Source: Urechis unicinctus (Eukaryota; Annelida; Polychaeta; Xenopneusta; Urechidae). Taken from it: 64,000 bases of DNA. The position numbers and the translations under genes are program-made. Of the stretch, positions 1 to 11,503 are shown in pieces (the first letter of the stretch is position 1; each line of letters begins with the position of its first letter). The DNA is taken from assembly GCA_034190875.2 (NCBI GenBank), contig CM067356.1:21623758-21687757 (forward strand). Reading direction: 5' to 3'. The notes under the pieces are model-generated. The model made no database searches and had not been told where the DNA came from. It worked only from the letters and a program-made list of their open reading frames with translations.

Positions 1-300
1 CTAACTAACTCACGCACACATCGACTTACTCGCTTACTATTTCAATCTTTCTCTTGCTCACTGACTAACTTACTTATTCATTCACCCTCTTAACACACTA
101 ATTTACTCACTGCCTTCCTCACTAACACACTAACTCGCTCACTGACCAGCCCATCAACTTAGTCACTGACTCTCTGACTAACCCACCAACTTACACATTG
201 ACTCCTTCACTAAAACACCAACTTACTGACTACCTCACTTACACATAACTTAAACATTCACTCTCTCACTTACTCTCTCACTCACTCACTCATTCACACA
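1..300. repeat. Degenerate CACT/ACTN simple repeat
   Basis: The first 300 bases are a drifting short-period repeat built from variants of ACTCACT, ACTAACT and ACTTACT, with no long open frame. It looks like an old, mutated tetranucleotide array. It runs off the left edge of the window, so its full length is unknown. Confidence 0.6.
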
Positions 301-339
301 GTCAACGATATAGATATTTCCTCGATGGATTTAACTCAT

Positions 340-620
340 TACAGAAACAGACAGTTGCCATCTTGAAGTTGCATATTCCACTCCTTCCTGTCCCACCGAC
401 CGTGGGAAAGGCTTGCGTTGGCTTTCCTCACCATTCTCCACCCGATAAATTTGATTCACAATGAAGTAATCGTAAGGATCAATTGCGTAATGCTAATCAG
501 GCCCGTTATGACAGACAAGTTCATACAAATTACGAAGATGCGTCATAATGATGTTTACCAGTTCAGAGGTTAGTCAAGAGGTTAAATTGTGGGTTTTGTT
601 CAATCAATGCTACTCCATAA
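340..620. repeat. Segmental-duplication flank segment, copy 1
   Basis: This stretch (key start GAAACAGACAGTTGCCATCT, later TCAGGCCCGTTATGACAGAC) recurs with small changes at about 11100-11360 and 20091-20350, each time upstream of a P450 unit or unit remnant. It marks the repeating register of the tandem array. No coding potential is apparent. The three copies differ in microdeletions and point changes, so the duplication is not very recent. Confidence 0.75.
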
Positions 621-767
621 TCATCAGTGATACCATACATTGTTACGCGTTCATTATGATTCCGAGATAAGGCGACAGAGAACTGGTAAGCTAAGTGTGA
701 GCTCCAACGAGTGTCCCCTCATTGTCTATAAAGCAAGGCGACCACCACGATCCTGCAAGTGCCCCCT

Positions 768-1060
768 AGGCCCGGGGGGTCACTTGGCCTTATTCAGGAT
801 AGGGATGTGCCGCGGGACCTCGAAAACCCGTACCCGTCGTACAAGGTCAAAATGGCCAAAAGCATACCCCGTTGTACAAGGTATTATGCAAATGTATAAC
901 CCGTCGTACAGATTGAAGCTGAAAAACATACCCCGTCGTACAAGTATGAGGCCCAATAACCCGTCGTACAAGTCGAGAGGCCGAAAAAACATACCCCGTC
1001 GCACGGCACATATATACTACCTCTATACACTTAAGTGCCCCCCAGGCCCCTAGACCAGGG
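768..1060 (+). mobile_element. CGTCGTACAAG repeat element, short form
   Basis: The element starts with a G run followed by CACTTGGCC and ends with ACACTTAAGTGCCCCC. The terminal GGGGCACTT inverted repeat is therefore short and sits next to G/C homopolymers. Inside are five or more spaced copies of CCCGTCGTACAAG or close variants. Open frames across it only reflect the repeats. A second inverted end-like piece (GGGGGCACTTATGTGTATA) follows at about 1064-1110, so two insertions may be nested or abutted here. I do not recognise a transposon superfamily. Confidence 0.7.
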
Positions 1061-1494
1061 GGAGGGGGCACTTATGTGTATAAAGTAGGCCAACAGACCA
1101 ACAGTCGATCGGGTACTCCCTTGTTGGTATAACAAGAAAACCCTCTTTTATCTGTAGATTGACAAACATGCTTAACTGATCATCACTTATCACGTTAAAA
1201 ATACGTACTGACATGAATTTAAAGCCAACAACAGTGAGAGTATTTACTGTATTTAATGAATATGGTATTTTTTTTAACAAATCTCCGAGCGAACACTTGA
1301 TAATCGATAGATTTCCAACTTTCCGGTCTCTTGCATTAAGTTGTCGTTAACGACCGCGAGGAATTTGCTCATACCATCATCTACCTGATAGTACATATCA
1401 CAGGTGAGCCAGTATATACTAGATTTATACCTTTTAACTTTCTGACCTAGTAACCTTTTCCTTTCCTTTATCCATCATAAGTTCTTAACACTTC

Positions 1495-1640
1495 ACTTGG
1501 TTCAAAAGAGCTAGTATAAAGGTAGTATACATGTTTTTTGGCCTGTCGGCTTGTGCGATGGGTATTGTTGGGCCTCGTACTTTGTACGACGGGGTATGTA
1601 TTTCAGCTGCAGTCTGTACGACGGGGTTATACACAGTTAC
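1495..1640 (-). mobile_element. CGTCGTACAAG repeat element, truncated inverted copy
   Basis: The reverse complement of this stretch carries the family's internal motifs (three CGTCGTACA-type units with the usual spacing and the AGTATACATG end region). The G/C-run terminus and half of the element are missing. It lies just upstream of the promoter-proximal region of P450 unit A. Unit B lacks a clear counterpart at the same site. Confidence 0.55.
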
Positions 1641-1949
1641 GGCTGAGTGAAATGGACAACCTCTGCTTACCCTTCTGAATGTCACTACAGTACAGCGGGA
1701 GCAGGTTCAGGGCAGATCTTCGTCATATGCAAGTGTGGCTGAATGATATATAAAGAAGCCGCCATCGCAAACAAACAGAACACTGTTGATGTGCCGTTCA
1801 ACCCTAAACTTACCTTGCCAGAACACTGTAAGCCAAGTGAACTGAGGTGTCTTGTGGGACGCTTATTATAGAGGACAGCTCGCTCGTTAACGTGAGTCAA
1901 TCTTCTCTTTAACATTACACCAAAAAGCGTATAGCTACTGTAAGAGGGC

Positions 1950-2188
1950 CTTCTCCGTTGGGCGTGCTGGAAATGCTCACCGTATTATCCAATCAGAGTG
2001 AACCCTCATAGCGTAGCAATAAGCTCTTTGATTACACCACTGTCTACTGCTTAAACATAACACAGCAAGAAGATAACGCAGCTGTTGTCATAACAGAGTG
2101 GAGAATCGTTTAATTCAGCGTTACAATCACTCAATATTTATAGAAATGAGCAGCCTGAATGCCATTGTTCACCACCTGTGATTATGAC
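1950..2188 (+). promoter_or_regulatory. Candidate P450 promoter, unit A
   Basis: The segment upstream of the predicted P450 start is strongly conserved in unit B (about 13880-14113), and part of it is also conserved in a remnant at 26424-26530. It carries a CCAAT box (CCAATCA at 1989-1995) and an AT-rich ATTTATA about 45-50 bases before the ATG at 2189. Conservation in a third, decayed copy suggests a shared core promoter, but no transcript evidence is available. Confidence 0.4.
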
Positions 2189-5100
2189 ATGCAGGTGATT
2201 ATCGGCATAATGTTCGTCATCTCGTTGTCATTCGTGTCCGGCTGTGTTGCCCTCGTCATCATCATCGCTGTATCCCTCTGCATGTGAGGCTGATGTTTAA
2301 TATTTTATATCTTATGCGCTACTAGTAACCATTCATGTTTATAATGTTCGTGGTTACATTACATTGGTACCTTCCTAATTGGTGTACAAGCTGTGTTGTG
2401 AGATACTGGGGATATTTTCATTATTACCTGGATCAACTTGTGCTCGCTGTGTGTATTGTGCATTTAAACTCCATATAGCTATGGGACATGGAATCTAGGA
2501 GCATTGAAAGCTATCGGCGTGGACGGACCGAAACCAAAGCCTTTTATCGGGAATCTGATTGATATGTATTCGACTGAGGAGGTGAGCTTCTTACTGGGGT
2601 GTAAACCATATGATTGCTCACACGAACGACGTTCTTTAGACATCTATTTTTATTTCTGCTTCTTCATGTTGATGTTGTTTTTTTTGGCCAAAGCATGTTG
2701 GGGCCTATGACTTGAAACAGAAGATGAAATATGGGCGATTCGTGGGGTGAGTAAAGCGTTAAATTCCAGAGGATGACAGGTGTTGACCAGTTGTGATTAG
2801 TTACCATCACTCAATCGACAGTCCATTCACCCCGTCCTAGCTTGTTTCATGTTGTGAATATTGTTGTGTCTCGGCATAAATAGCGCATGAACAGTGTAGT
2901 GTCATGATAATGCAGCGTGAACCCTGGCAGATTGCTGGCGGAACGCAGCACCCAGTATTTTCCATTGAGCTCTATAATCTAGTTTGCAAACGAATGAACG
3001 ACTGGAAATTTAACAACTGAGTGAAAATAGTGATATTCATTGAAAAAAACAGTTTTATTAACTGCGAATACGACACTAGTAAAATAGCGACAAATTCCAA
3101 CAGATTCAACACCAGCGACAAGTTAACAACGCCTATTAGATTTGGGCGCCAAAACCGAACACTAAATAAATACGAACAAACAGGGCAAATGCAAATATTA
3201 CGAGAAACGACACCCACAAATTAAGTGCCACAAACGCCACAAGTAATATTTTCTAATCGGAATAAAACTAAAGGCTAAACCGTCCGACTTTCTCGGACCA
3301 GTTGGTGAGGTTTGTCCAACTTACTCGGAGACCAACTTTCTCAGAACTACTCAGACGGGCTCATGCCCCAGATTAAATACTCTTCAAGTGGTTCCATAAC
3401 CACACATTAACAAACCACAAATATAAAAGTTATTACAATCAAACTGTATAATTAGTTTACAAAACACATTAAATAGTGAAATACATAAAGAAAACCACAA
3501 ATGAACATTTGCCATTAAAAAAACCCAAATAACATTCAAATGCAAGTACAGCTGCAAAACAGCAATTCCCAATAAGACAAAACCCGTGTGGGTCGCAATA
3601 ATAATCGTGATGTGTCACAAAATAATTTATGCCATGACACAACAACCTCCTACACGAAACGATTAATGCCATGACACAACACCCTACTACACGAAATGTT
3701 GTATGCCATGACGCAACAACCTCGTACACAAAATGATGTATGCCATGACGCAACACCCTAGTGCACGAAATGTTTTATGCCATATGATACAACACAATCA
3801 CACCTATGACACAGTGGTTTTTGACGGCTAGTGTTGTTAGAAGGCAACAAGAGAAGGGGCCGTCGTTCGTCCAGTATTCCTAACACCTTTGTCACCCGTA
3901 TGTGTAGGATGGTAGAGGGACGACAGCCCGCTGTCGTCGTGCATGATCCTGACGTCATCAAGGAGATCCTCGTCAAAGAGTTCAACAATTTCTACTCTCG
4001 AAGGGTACGAATTATTTCGTCATGTTCACATTGGTTTACTCGTCGTTTGAGTCTTTTGGCCTGCCTTAATGGCCTGAATATTGAGGTTGTTTATGTTATA
4101 GGGCATGGGTCGTTGGGGGCGGGGGAGAAATTTTCCTTGAAAAGACCCCTACAGCAATGAGAAACCTAGTCACAGGTCACCTGTGGGTCACCCACATCTG
4201 GGAAGAACCCACTTATACTATCCACCACCCCCCCCCCAACTCAAACCACGTTACCAAGTCACCTCTTGAGACCATTAAAATAGGCCTTAAAATATGTTAA
4301 GTTGAGATGTCAATACAACCTTGGACGCTTTGATACAAATATGCTGTTTCAAGTATTTAGCAGCATGATGATGGTGAGAGAAAAAGTGGGTTGTGGGGTT
4401 GGAGTGAGGGGTGACGTTGAATCATTGGCACGGTAAGATCCTTGTGTGTCGTTCCTCACCTCAAAACTCCCTCCTCTGGAGATTTTCAATTAAGGGTAAT
4501 TCTTTTCCGATATGTATGATTAAGATGCCAATACAACCCATTAAGATGCTCGTCTCTCGTTCCTCACCTTAAGACCCAGGAGATCCATTTCAATATCACT
4601 GCGTTGCTTGGAGGTGTAATCATTTGTCATCACTGATCTCATGTTGCTCCTAAAGAAACTCGTTTTAAGAAGTTGGATGAAAAATTCCCTGGCTGAATTG
4701 ACGGACTTTCACGATTGGAAGCGTGTTCGCACCATTGTCACTCCTTTCTTCTCGTCTGGTAAGCTGAAGCAGGTGAGTGACAGACACAGAGTCCTGTGGA
4801 TTCATCTATGGTTTGATTCATTGTGTTCATGAGTGTTGCAGCACTACCATTTGATAATGTGCTTGTCATATTGTGCTCTTTGTGCCCAAAGTATCTGTGA
4901 TGATTTTTACAGCAAACAGATGCCATCAACAGATGCTCTGATACCTTGCTGTCTAACATGAAAAAGGCTAGCGAGAGCACTCAACAATTTGAAGCTCGTC
5001 AGTGAGTTACACTCCTTACACTACTAAAAGAGATATAAGCCTTGTATTTGTGCTTCTTGAGTAAGGTTGACTTTTGTGCTGTACAGAATGATGGACGCGT

Positions 5101-6790
5101 TCACATTGGACGTCATCTGTGCCACGGCGTTTGGAATCGAAGTGGATTCTCAGAATAACCCTGACAATCCATTTATCACTATCCTCAGAGGACTACTCAA
5201 TGTAGACTTCACATCTGTAAAAATAGTATCAACGGGTACCATTTCAACCATGACCTCTCTATGACATTTCCATGACCTCTCTCCTCTTCCTTTTTTTGAT
5301 GCTACAATAGTGTACACTCAAGGCGTAGTGTTAACATATAACACCACCATTGGCAATGCGTCGCCTTCTGGGTTTCAGCTATTGTGCCACATCTGTACGA
5401 GTTTCTTGAATGGCTTGGGATTGGAGATCGATTGCACATGTTCCCTGCGGGAATGCTCGAGTATTTCTCGGCGGCCACTGAAAAACTGATAAAAGAACGG
5501 CGAGAGTCCAAGAAGGTCTTCTTCGCATATATATTCTTATCATTTTTCCTTCAAGTGACCATCCTTAATGTTTGTTTGGATTTCATGGTTGAATTTATTA
5601 AGAATATTTGCTGGGCAATGCTGGTGAATGTTAATATGATACACATTACTGACATCGTCATGCTCACAGAGTAGACCAGACTTTGTACAGGCACTGCTTC
5701 ACGCCCAAGAGGAGGCTCGTCAACCAGAGACCTCCAATCAGACTGAGAAGGATGAACATCAGTCTAAAGGTAAACATCTATATCATGCCAAACAAGAACT
5801 CACAGCTATGTGTGTACCTGCTAATGAGAATATTTTTCATGATGAAAATATTTCTGTCAGGGCTGTCGGATCTAGAGATTAAAGCCCAGTCATTCTTTTT
5901 TTTTTTTGCGGGCTTTGACACAGTTGCCACGACTCTTGCCTTCTTTGCATACAATTTGGCTATAAACCAGGACGCTCAAGACAAAGTTTCTGCTGAAGTC
6001 CAAGCAGTAGTGGGAGGAAAGGTAGTTACACATTTATTCACAGTGTACCCATTGTTTGAAACAGGCGCACCACTTGTATTGCATTCAATTTGGCGCATTT
6101 GATGTTGTAGGACTATATAAGTCACGATGATGTAGCACGCTTTACTTATATGGATATGTGCCTTGACGAATCACAGCGGCTCCACCCTGCCATCTACCGG
6201 TAAGGGCGGTGCAGCCAAACCACCTGCCAATGAAATGAGCTAATTAACACAGTGACAAGTGCAATACCTGAGTTCTAGTTCTACAGTGTTTTGTTACGCC
6301 TCTTGTTGACAGGGTGGACCGTATTGCAGCTAAGGATATGGTCATTAAAGGGCAGCGATTCCCAAAAGGCTTTTCTGCCGTGATTCCCATCTGGTCCTTA
6401 CACCACGACCCGGAGCTGTGGGAAGAGCCAAATGCCTATAAACCCGAGAGGTAAAGCTGGCTTTGAACCATCAATCTAGTAAGCTTGTATGTGAATGTTG
6501 TGTATACCGCCGTCACCAACTTCACATTGACTGTGGCTTTTTTTTAAATCAGGTTCTCTGCTGAAGCTAAAAAAGACCGGCATCCCTATATATTCCTACC
6601 ATTTGGAATGGGTCCCAGAAGCTGCGTGGGGATGCGATTAGCAGAGAAAGAGATGAAGATCGCCATGGCCAAGATTATCTCGAAATACAAGTTAATTCCG
6701 AATGATAAAACCGAGGTGGTCAATGTGTTTACTACTTCCGAAATAGCAATGTTTGGATCACTCAACTATAATACATGGTGTTATATTTAA
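2189..6790 (+). CDS. Cytochrome P450, CYP3-clan-like, copy A
   Basis: Haem-thiolate mono-oxygenase, expected at the ER membrane, oxidising lipophilic substrates with P450 reductase. The exons I place are 2189-2283, 2479-2581, 2694-2746, 3908-4004, 4656-4772, 4913-5001, 5087-5235, 5379-5515, 5670-5769, 5861-6021, 6111-6199, 6313-6450 and 6553-6790. The phases agree and give 521 aa. Exon 1 encodes a hydrophobic N-terminal anchor. Exon 2 has the proline-rich hinge (GVDGPKPKPFIGN). The I-helix AGFDT is at residues 330-334, the K-helix ExxR at 387-390, PERF near 441-444, and the haem loop FGMGPRSCVG has Cys467. Exon 7 needs the donor at 5235, not the stronger-looking one after 5216, to keep frame. 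The I-helix is preceded by five phenylalanines from a 12-T run, and the C-terminal tail after the haem domain is atypical. The clan assignment (CYP3/CYP5-like) is from motifs; the subfamily is unknown. Confidence 0.88.
3590..3790. repeat. Minisatellite in P450 intron 3, about five units
   Basis: Units of about 39 bases (key motif ATGCCATGACRCAACA followed by CACGAAATG) are repeated about five times here. The matching intron of copy B (about 15570-15665) has only two to three units. The array therefore changed length after the duplication. Confidence 0.7.
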
Positions 6791-7458
6791 ATATGTATTT
6801 GTAATGATATCGCTTCAGATTCCTCTTACTTTCAAGGCAAGTGTATTCGCTACCACAACCAAAGGCATTCATCTGAGCGTGGTCCCGCGCTGATGTCACA
6901 AGTCCCACGCTGACGTCACTGATCCCACTCTGATGACACCAACCTGACGGTTTTTGGACATTCAGAAATTCGCTGATTTCCACTGGGAATATACCTTGTG
7001 GCTCATTGACAGCATATTTTTTTTTATCTTAGAGTATGCTGCCATTAACAACTGATCATGCATAAATATAACACATGTATGTTGATACTTTTGTACAACT
7101 TAATAATTGATAATCCCATTTCCATTAAGAGTTTAAATTATAACTATTCAATTATGGCTTTTTCAAACCGCCTTTCTTAATATGATCAGTTTTGTCTAAT
7201 TACTTTCATCACATTGACAAAGATTGAGTGTCGTATGTTTAGTCTGGATAATACTTCATTTGATTCCTATGATAATGGCTAATTGGGTCAGATATGTTAA
7301 CAGACAAGACACGTCAATATGAATTGTGAAACAGAGAATTTTACTAATAAATTCCATCGATCAGGGTCCAATGAGGACCTGTAAGTTGAGGCTCCTAGTG
7401 TTGCCATGAGGTTTAACTTCTTAATTTGATGATTGTAAATTTTGTATTTCTCTACTAC

Positions 7459-7951
7459 TGTTACGAATAACATTAAGGATAGGATTATTTTATTGTCTCT
7501 TTATTCCCTTGTGCTTGACGCGTTACATTGGAATATCTAGTAGAGTGATATGGTACGGTGGTATGGTAGACTAGTCCGGTGATACAGTTGTCTAGTACGG
7601 CAGTACAGTACGGTTATTACAGTAGGTACGGTTAAACTGTCATGGCATACAAGTACAATTTACAAGCCTGGTACCAAGAACACGATATACAATAATTATT
7701 ATATCGCAATATTATGAAAATAGCCAAATATAGTAACAGATTGTTCTTACCACACTGGGAAAATTAGATAGGTCACATAGGTATATCTGTAGGCTAAAAT
7801 TTACAAAGCACATGGCTTCGTCCTCCAATCACAGCAAAATATCTTCTCGCACACATTATGTGGTGACGTCATGCTTTTACCCATTCCATGCCATCCGTTA
7901 CATCAAACTTGTGAAGTCACACATTTACCCCATTCCCCACCGTCCGTTACA
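7459..7951 (-). repeat. 3' LTR of the BEL/Pao element
   Basis: This LTR of about 493 bp is bounded by TGTTACG and CGTTACA. Its right end (from about 7870: CCCATTCC, TCACACATTTACC, CCGTCCGTTACA) matches the far end of the element at 10812-10890. Immediately inside lies a short C-rich stretch (TCCCGGCCCC on the plus strand), purine-rich on the coding strand, which fits the polypurine tract that primes plus-strand synthesis. Confidence 0.75.
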
Positions 7952-8257
7952 TCCCGGCCCCTATGATGCAACTAGGGAGCAACATACTAAACGAAGAGGA
8001 CAGTTTCAAAAAAAAATCCTGAGCACATAACACACATGACTGGCTACTCATACTTGAATGCCATACAGAATCAGATCTAAACTCAGTATACACTTGTAGG
8101 TTATACATTGTACCCCTTAACTAAGCACAATTTCAAAGTATGAAACACACTTTTATCATTAAATCTCAAGCAAACTTTGAGAACACAAACTTGCTAAAAT
8201 ATTCAGATAAAGTGCAAAAGTTCAAATACACTGTAATTTCTAACTTTAAACTAGAGT

Positions 8258-9000
8258 TCAATTTACATCATGGTTGACGACATTGGCCTCCAGCAAGCAC
8301 ACTTTGGAGGCAGGATGTTCGAAGATACCATTCTGCGTCTTAATCTTAACGCTCCTTACAAGACCGTCCTGTCCTGGGTATGTGTGCACAACCAGACCAA
8401 GAGGCCACCGGTTTCTCAGAGTGTTCTCAGGACTTATCAGCACAAGATCTCCTGACTGTAAGTTCCGGTTAGGCAATAGCCACTTTTGCCTTTCCTGTAG
8501 AGATGGGAGATATCCTTTAAGCCACAGTCTCCAGAACATATCACTGAGGTAATTCACCTGCCTCCACTTGCGTCGATAGATATCCTGTAGGACGAACTTC
8601 CCAGGTGGCAGAGAGGGGCCATCCCTCAGAAGTAGAAGATGATTTGGCGTTAGTGGCCTTGGGTCGGTGGGATCCTCTGAGAGCCTAGTCAAAGGTCTGC
8701 CATTGACGATGCTTTCTACATTGCTCATCAGAGTGCTCAGGGTTTCATCGGTAAGAGTTTGTTCACCACCAAGTCCAAGGATGAGAGCCCGCACTGTCCT
8801 GAACTGTCTTTCCCACACGCCACCCATGTGAGAGGCAGCTGGCGGGTTGAACAACCATCTAACATTTTTCTGCAACAAGTGGCCATAGATTTGATCCCGG
8901 TTCCACTCTTTAAGGGCATCTGAAAGTTCTTTGCGTGCCCCGACAAAGTTTGTTCCATTGTCGGATAGTCCTTTCAATTTCAGGGAGAGACCTGGGCACC
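8258..9000 (-). pseudogene. BEL/Pao integrase C-terminal part
   Basis: The minus-strand frame that stops at 8258 encodes the distal integrase core and C-terminal domain. The second catalytic Asp is in the motif SDNGTNFVGA and the catalytic Glu in GGVWER. They are followed by the basic RRKWRQVNYLSDMFWRRW-like region (W near LKGYLPSLQ) and a DLVLI strand typical of the Pao C-terminal domain. The N-terminal zinc finger and the first catalytic Asp are missing. RT sequence is fused directly upstream in another frame at about 8985-9000, so a deletion removed the thumb, RNase H and front of the integrase. It cannot be an active integrase. Confidence 0.85.
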
Positions 9001-9611
9001 TCCCTAGAATTTGAAACAAACTTAGTGAGCCTGAAGCCACGGAGGGCAAGCAGCTCACAAAGTTCCCACACAAGGCGAATGGCTATCTCTGTGGAGGGCA
9101 CTGACTTGAGACAGTCATCTACGTAAAAGTTCTTGTCAATGGTATTTACTGTCTCATGATCAAATCCATCGCCCAAATCATCAGCGGTCCTCTTTAAGGC
9201 GTAACTTGCACAACTGGGGCTCCAAACACCCCCGAAGAGGTGAGTAGCCATATGGTATTTCCTTGGCTTCTTGGTTGGATCATCCTCATTCCACCACAGG
9301 AAGCGCAGAGCATCTCGGTCTTCTTTACACACTCGCACCTGGTTGAACATTCCTTCTTTGTCAGACATTACAGCTATAGGTTCCTGACGGAATCTGAGCA
9401 GCACCCCAATAAGCTTGTTTGTCAGATACGGTCCTTTATGCACACTTTCATTGAGTGACGTGCCTTTGCAGCGCGCAGCACCATCAAACACCACACCCAC
9501 GTTGTCTTTCTTTCTAGGATGGGTCACAGCGTGATGGGGTAGATACCAAACATATCCATCCGCTTGGGTTACATCTTCTTCTGGTACCTCCTCGGCATAT
9601 CCCTTTTCCAT
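8990..9611 (-). pseudogene. BEL/Pao reverse transcriptase fragment
   Basis: The minus-strand frame encodes finger and palm motifs of a Pao-type RT: VVFDGAA, a FRQEPIAVMSD block with a palm Asp, the ATHLFGGVWSPSCASYAL block and the catalytic FYVDD box. After the stretch NSREVPRSLP the frame becomes meaningless and integrase sequence follows in another frame. The N-terminal side is separated from the protease frame by about 130 bases with a frameshift and a stop. Confidence 0.85.
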
Positions 9612-9738
9612 GGTTTCGTTTATGCTCTGTGTGTACTTCTGTTTCAGATTGTCATCTTTTCCCTAGAAGATGCAGTCGGTGCTCAGTCAAACCTAAGTTA
9701 TCAGGGAAAACAAGGGGGTCGGTTCTTGAACGGTATGC

Positions 9739-10281
9739 TCATGGAGTAGTGACCTCCATCCACGTGATGGATTCTTCCCATTGACTTATGACCTTCCTCT
9801 CACTGATGGATAATGCTGGGCCCTCTCGTCCGAAAGGATCATGAAGTCGCCAGAACTTCTCTACTTGCTTGTCCAAAGTGAGGTCCACATAGTGGCTGGT
9901 GTACTCAGAGTTTCGCTTATCATGTCTTGCTAATGGTCCGTTGATTCCCCAGCCTAGAAGGGTCCTCACTGCAAACGGCTCGCCAGCACCACCTTCACGG
10001 GTTTCAAGGGGTATAAGTAGGTCAGGGTTGTCTGGTCCAATAAGGAGGTCAACTGCTGCTACATCTACCTCTGGTATGTGTAGATCTTCTAGATGTGGCC
10101 ACTTGGCTAGCTCATCTCTAGTCATAAGACTCTTTATACTGATGTTAAGGCTTGGTCTTGTCAACACCTTGTTCAGAGTGTGAATGGTCTCATCAGATGA
10201 GCTCAAGGTCAACTGACTTGCACTGCACTTCTGTGTCTTGCTAGTTGTCGTGGAGCGCATATACCACAGTTTAGTCTCCAC
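9739..10281 (-). pseudogene. BEL/Pao protease region (peptidase A17-like)
   Basis: The minus-strand frame contains the VDLLIGPDNPDLL segment and the LLGWGINGP motif that occur between Gag and RT in BEL/Pao polyproteins, followed by the linker FWRLHDPFGRE. The region sits in the expected place, between the zinc-knuckle region and RT. The frame ends before RT begins, so the polyprotein is interrupted. Confidence 0.75.
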
Positions 10282-10289
10282 CAGCAGCC

Positions 10290-10660
10290 TTCACAAGAGC
10301 CGGCTTGATAGGTAGCGCCACTTTCCCATGGTTCACAATCGTTGTCGCCGAGATGACTTCCTTTTGGTTTGTTTGGTTAGGTAGTTCTTGCTTAGAAGCA
10401 GTAGCTGATTGTGATTGAGAATGAGTGCTTGAGCCAGCAGGTCTCGGGAAATGCAGCCACCGGTTATGCTTCTGGCCACGCCCTTCAATGTTGCACGTCC
10501 ACGATCGAGTGCAATTCCTGCCTTTGTAACCATACTGAAAGCAGTTTACCACAGATTGCAGTTCTGGACGAAGCTTAGCCTGTCTTTAATTGACATTGCA
10601 CAGAATCCTGAGCACTGGTTCGGGAAATGACTTACATTTGGGACATTTGTAGTTCGTAGT
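10290..10660 (-). pseudogene. BEL/Pao Gag zinc-knuckle remnant
   Basis: Minus-strand frames carry a Cys/His-rich stretch that reads NCFQYGYKGRNCTRSWTC, with a downstream RGQKHNRWLH. It is preceded by AMSIKDRLSFVQNCNLW in a neighbouring frame. This matches the Gag-end nucleic-acid-binding region of BEL/Pao elements. The frames are broken by shifts, and the larger N-terminal Gag is gone. Confidence 0.65.
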
Positions 10661-10804
10661 TTTCTTTTGATCTTTGACAGCTGAAGTAGCATCAGTAGTG
10701 AAAGTGGTTCTCCTGGGTCCACGCCTATCGAGCTTCTGTACTTTTGAGGGTTGGCTACTCTATTTGGTGGTTTGCGAGTTGTCGATGTATCCAAATACAG
10801 GGTT

Positions 10805-10890
10805 AGACCTTTCCCTTACCCATTCCCTGCCATTCGTTGCATTAAATATGTGACGTCACACATTTACCCTATTCCCTACCGTCCGTTACA
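10805..10890 (-). repeat. Truncated 5' LTR of the BEL/Pao element
   Basis: Only about 80 bases match the full LTR at 7459-7951, ending exactly at the target duplication. Most of this LTR and the adjoining primer-binding site have been deleted, so the copy cannot be transcribed normally. Confidence 0.65.
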
Positions 10891-11029
10891 ACTACATTAT
10901 CTGTATGGGCGCCAGCCAGTAGCGCAGCATTTGATTAGTCAACCGATTGCAGGTCTCATGATGGGGTTTGGATGTTGAGATAGGAAGGAATGTCCAAGTG
11001 TTGGTCCTAGAATCCGAGACACATCAATG

Positions 11030-11100
11030 GATACCTTCATGGAAAGTGCACAGCATTAAGCACAACAGTGGCTACCATCATGGAAAGCGCATGGCATTAA
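11030..11100. repeat. 41-bp minisatellite, two-unit state
   Basis: Two units with ATGGAAAG(T/C)GCA and ATTAAGCACAACA occur here at the end of unit A. The same position in unit B (19376-20090) holds about 17 units. This is the short allele of the same minisatellite within one chromosome. Confidence 0.75.
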
Positions 11101-11503
11101 GAAACAGTTTCCATCTTGAAGATGTTTATTCCACTCGTTCCCTACCCACCGACCATGGGAAAAGCTTGCATAGGCTTTCCTCGCCATTCTCTATGGGATA
11201 AATATGATGCACAATGAAGTAATCGTAAGGATCACTTACGTAACGCTAATCAGGCCCGTTATGACAGACAAGTTCATACAAATTACGAAGATGCCTCATA
11301 ATGATGTTTATCAGTTCAAAGGTTTGTCTAGAGGTTAAATTGTGGGTTTTGTTCAATCAATACTACTGCACAGGGTCTTAGCCATGGTGAGTCGTCGATT
11401 TGGACGGGTGGACAGGCTTTTGGAGGAAATTCAAGCCCGTCCGCGCCTCCCAGGCCGGATACAAGGAATTTGCCAAGCCAGTAAAGATAAACAGCGACGC
11501 AGT
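11101..11503. repeat. Flank segment copy 2, start of unit B
   Basis: 11101-11360 repeats the segment at 340-620. 11370-11503 matches the stretch before the break point in unit C (about 20360-20560: TCGTCGATTTGGACGGG, CAGGCCGGATACAAGGAATT). Aligning units B and C here exposes the insertion described next. Confidence 0.75.

Larger units (their letters stand above)
1640..7458 (+). repeat. Tandem segmental duplication, unit A
   Basis: From about 1640 the sequence matches 13340 onward almost base for base through the upstream region, all 13 P450 exons, most introns and the 3' flank. The match breaks at 7458, where a BEL/Pao element begins, and resumes at 10891 with ACTACATTATCTG as in unit B at about 19350. 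Differences include minisatellite copy number in intron 3, a gap of about 215 bp relative to 13662-13877, and scattered substitutions. Confidence 0.9.
7459..10890 (-). mobile_element. BEL/Pao LTR retrotransposon, internally deleted
   Basis: The element is flanked by a 5-bp target duplication, ACTAC at 7454-7458 and at 10891-10895, and the empty site is seen in unit B near 19350. Its ends are TGTTACG and CCGTTACA, with TG/CA termini. On the minus strand it encodes, in order, a Gag zinc-knuckle region, an aspartic protease, a reverse transcriptase and an integrase, typical of BEL/Pao. It is only 3.4 kb because much of Gag, the end of RT, RNase H and the start of integrase are missing and the 5' LTR is truncated. 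It inserted into unit A only, so it post-dates the duplication or was lost from B. Confidence 0.9.

Noticed and set aside
1685-1915. Minus-strand open frame conserved in 13397-13687
   Set aside because: The frame is preserved only because the whole segment was duplicated recently. There is no domain, and changes between copies are not biased to silent positions by eye.
4656-4690. Alternative frame RFKKLDEKFPG at the start of P450 exon 5
   Set aside because: It reads plausibly for a few residues but meets a stop at once. The chosen frame continues into the conserved WKRVRTIVTP block with correct phases in both copies.
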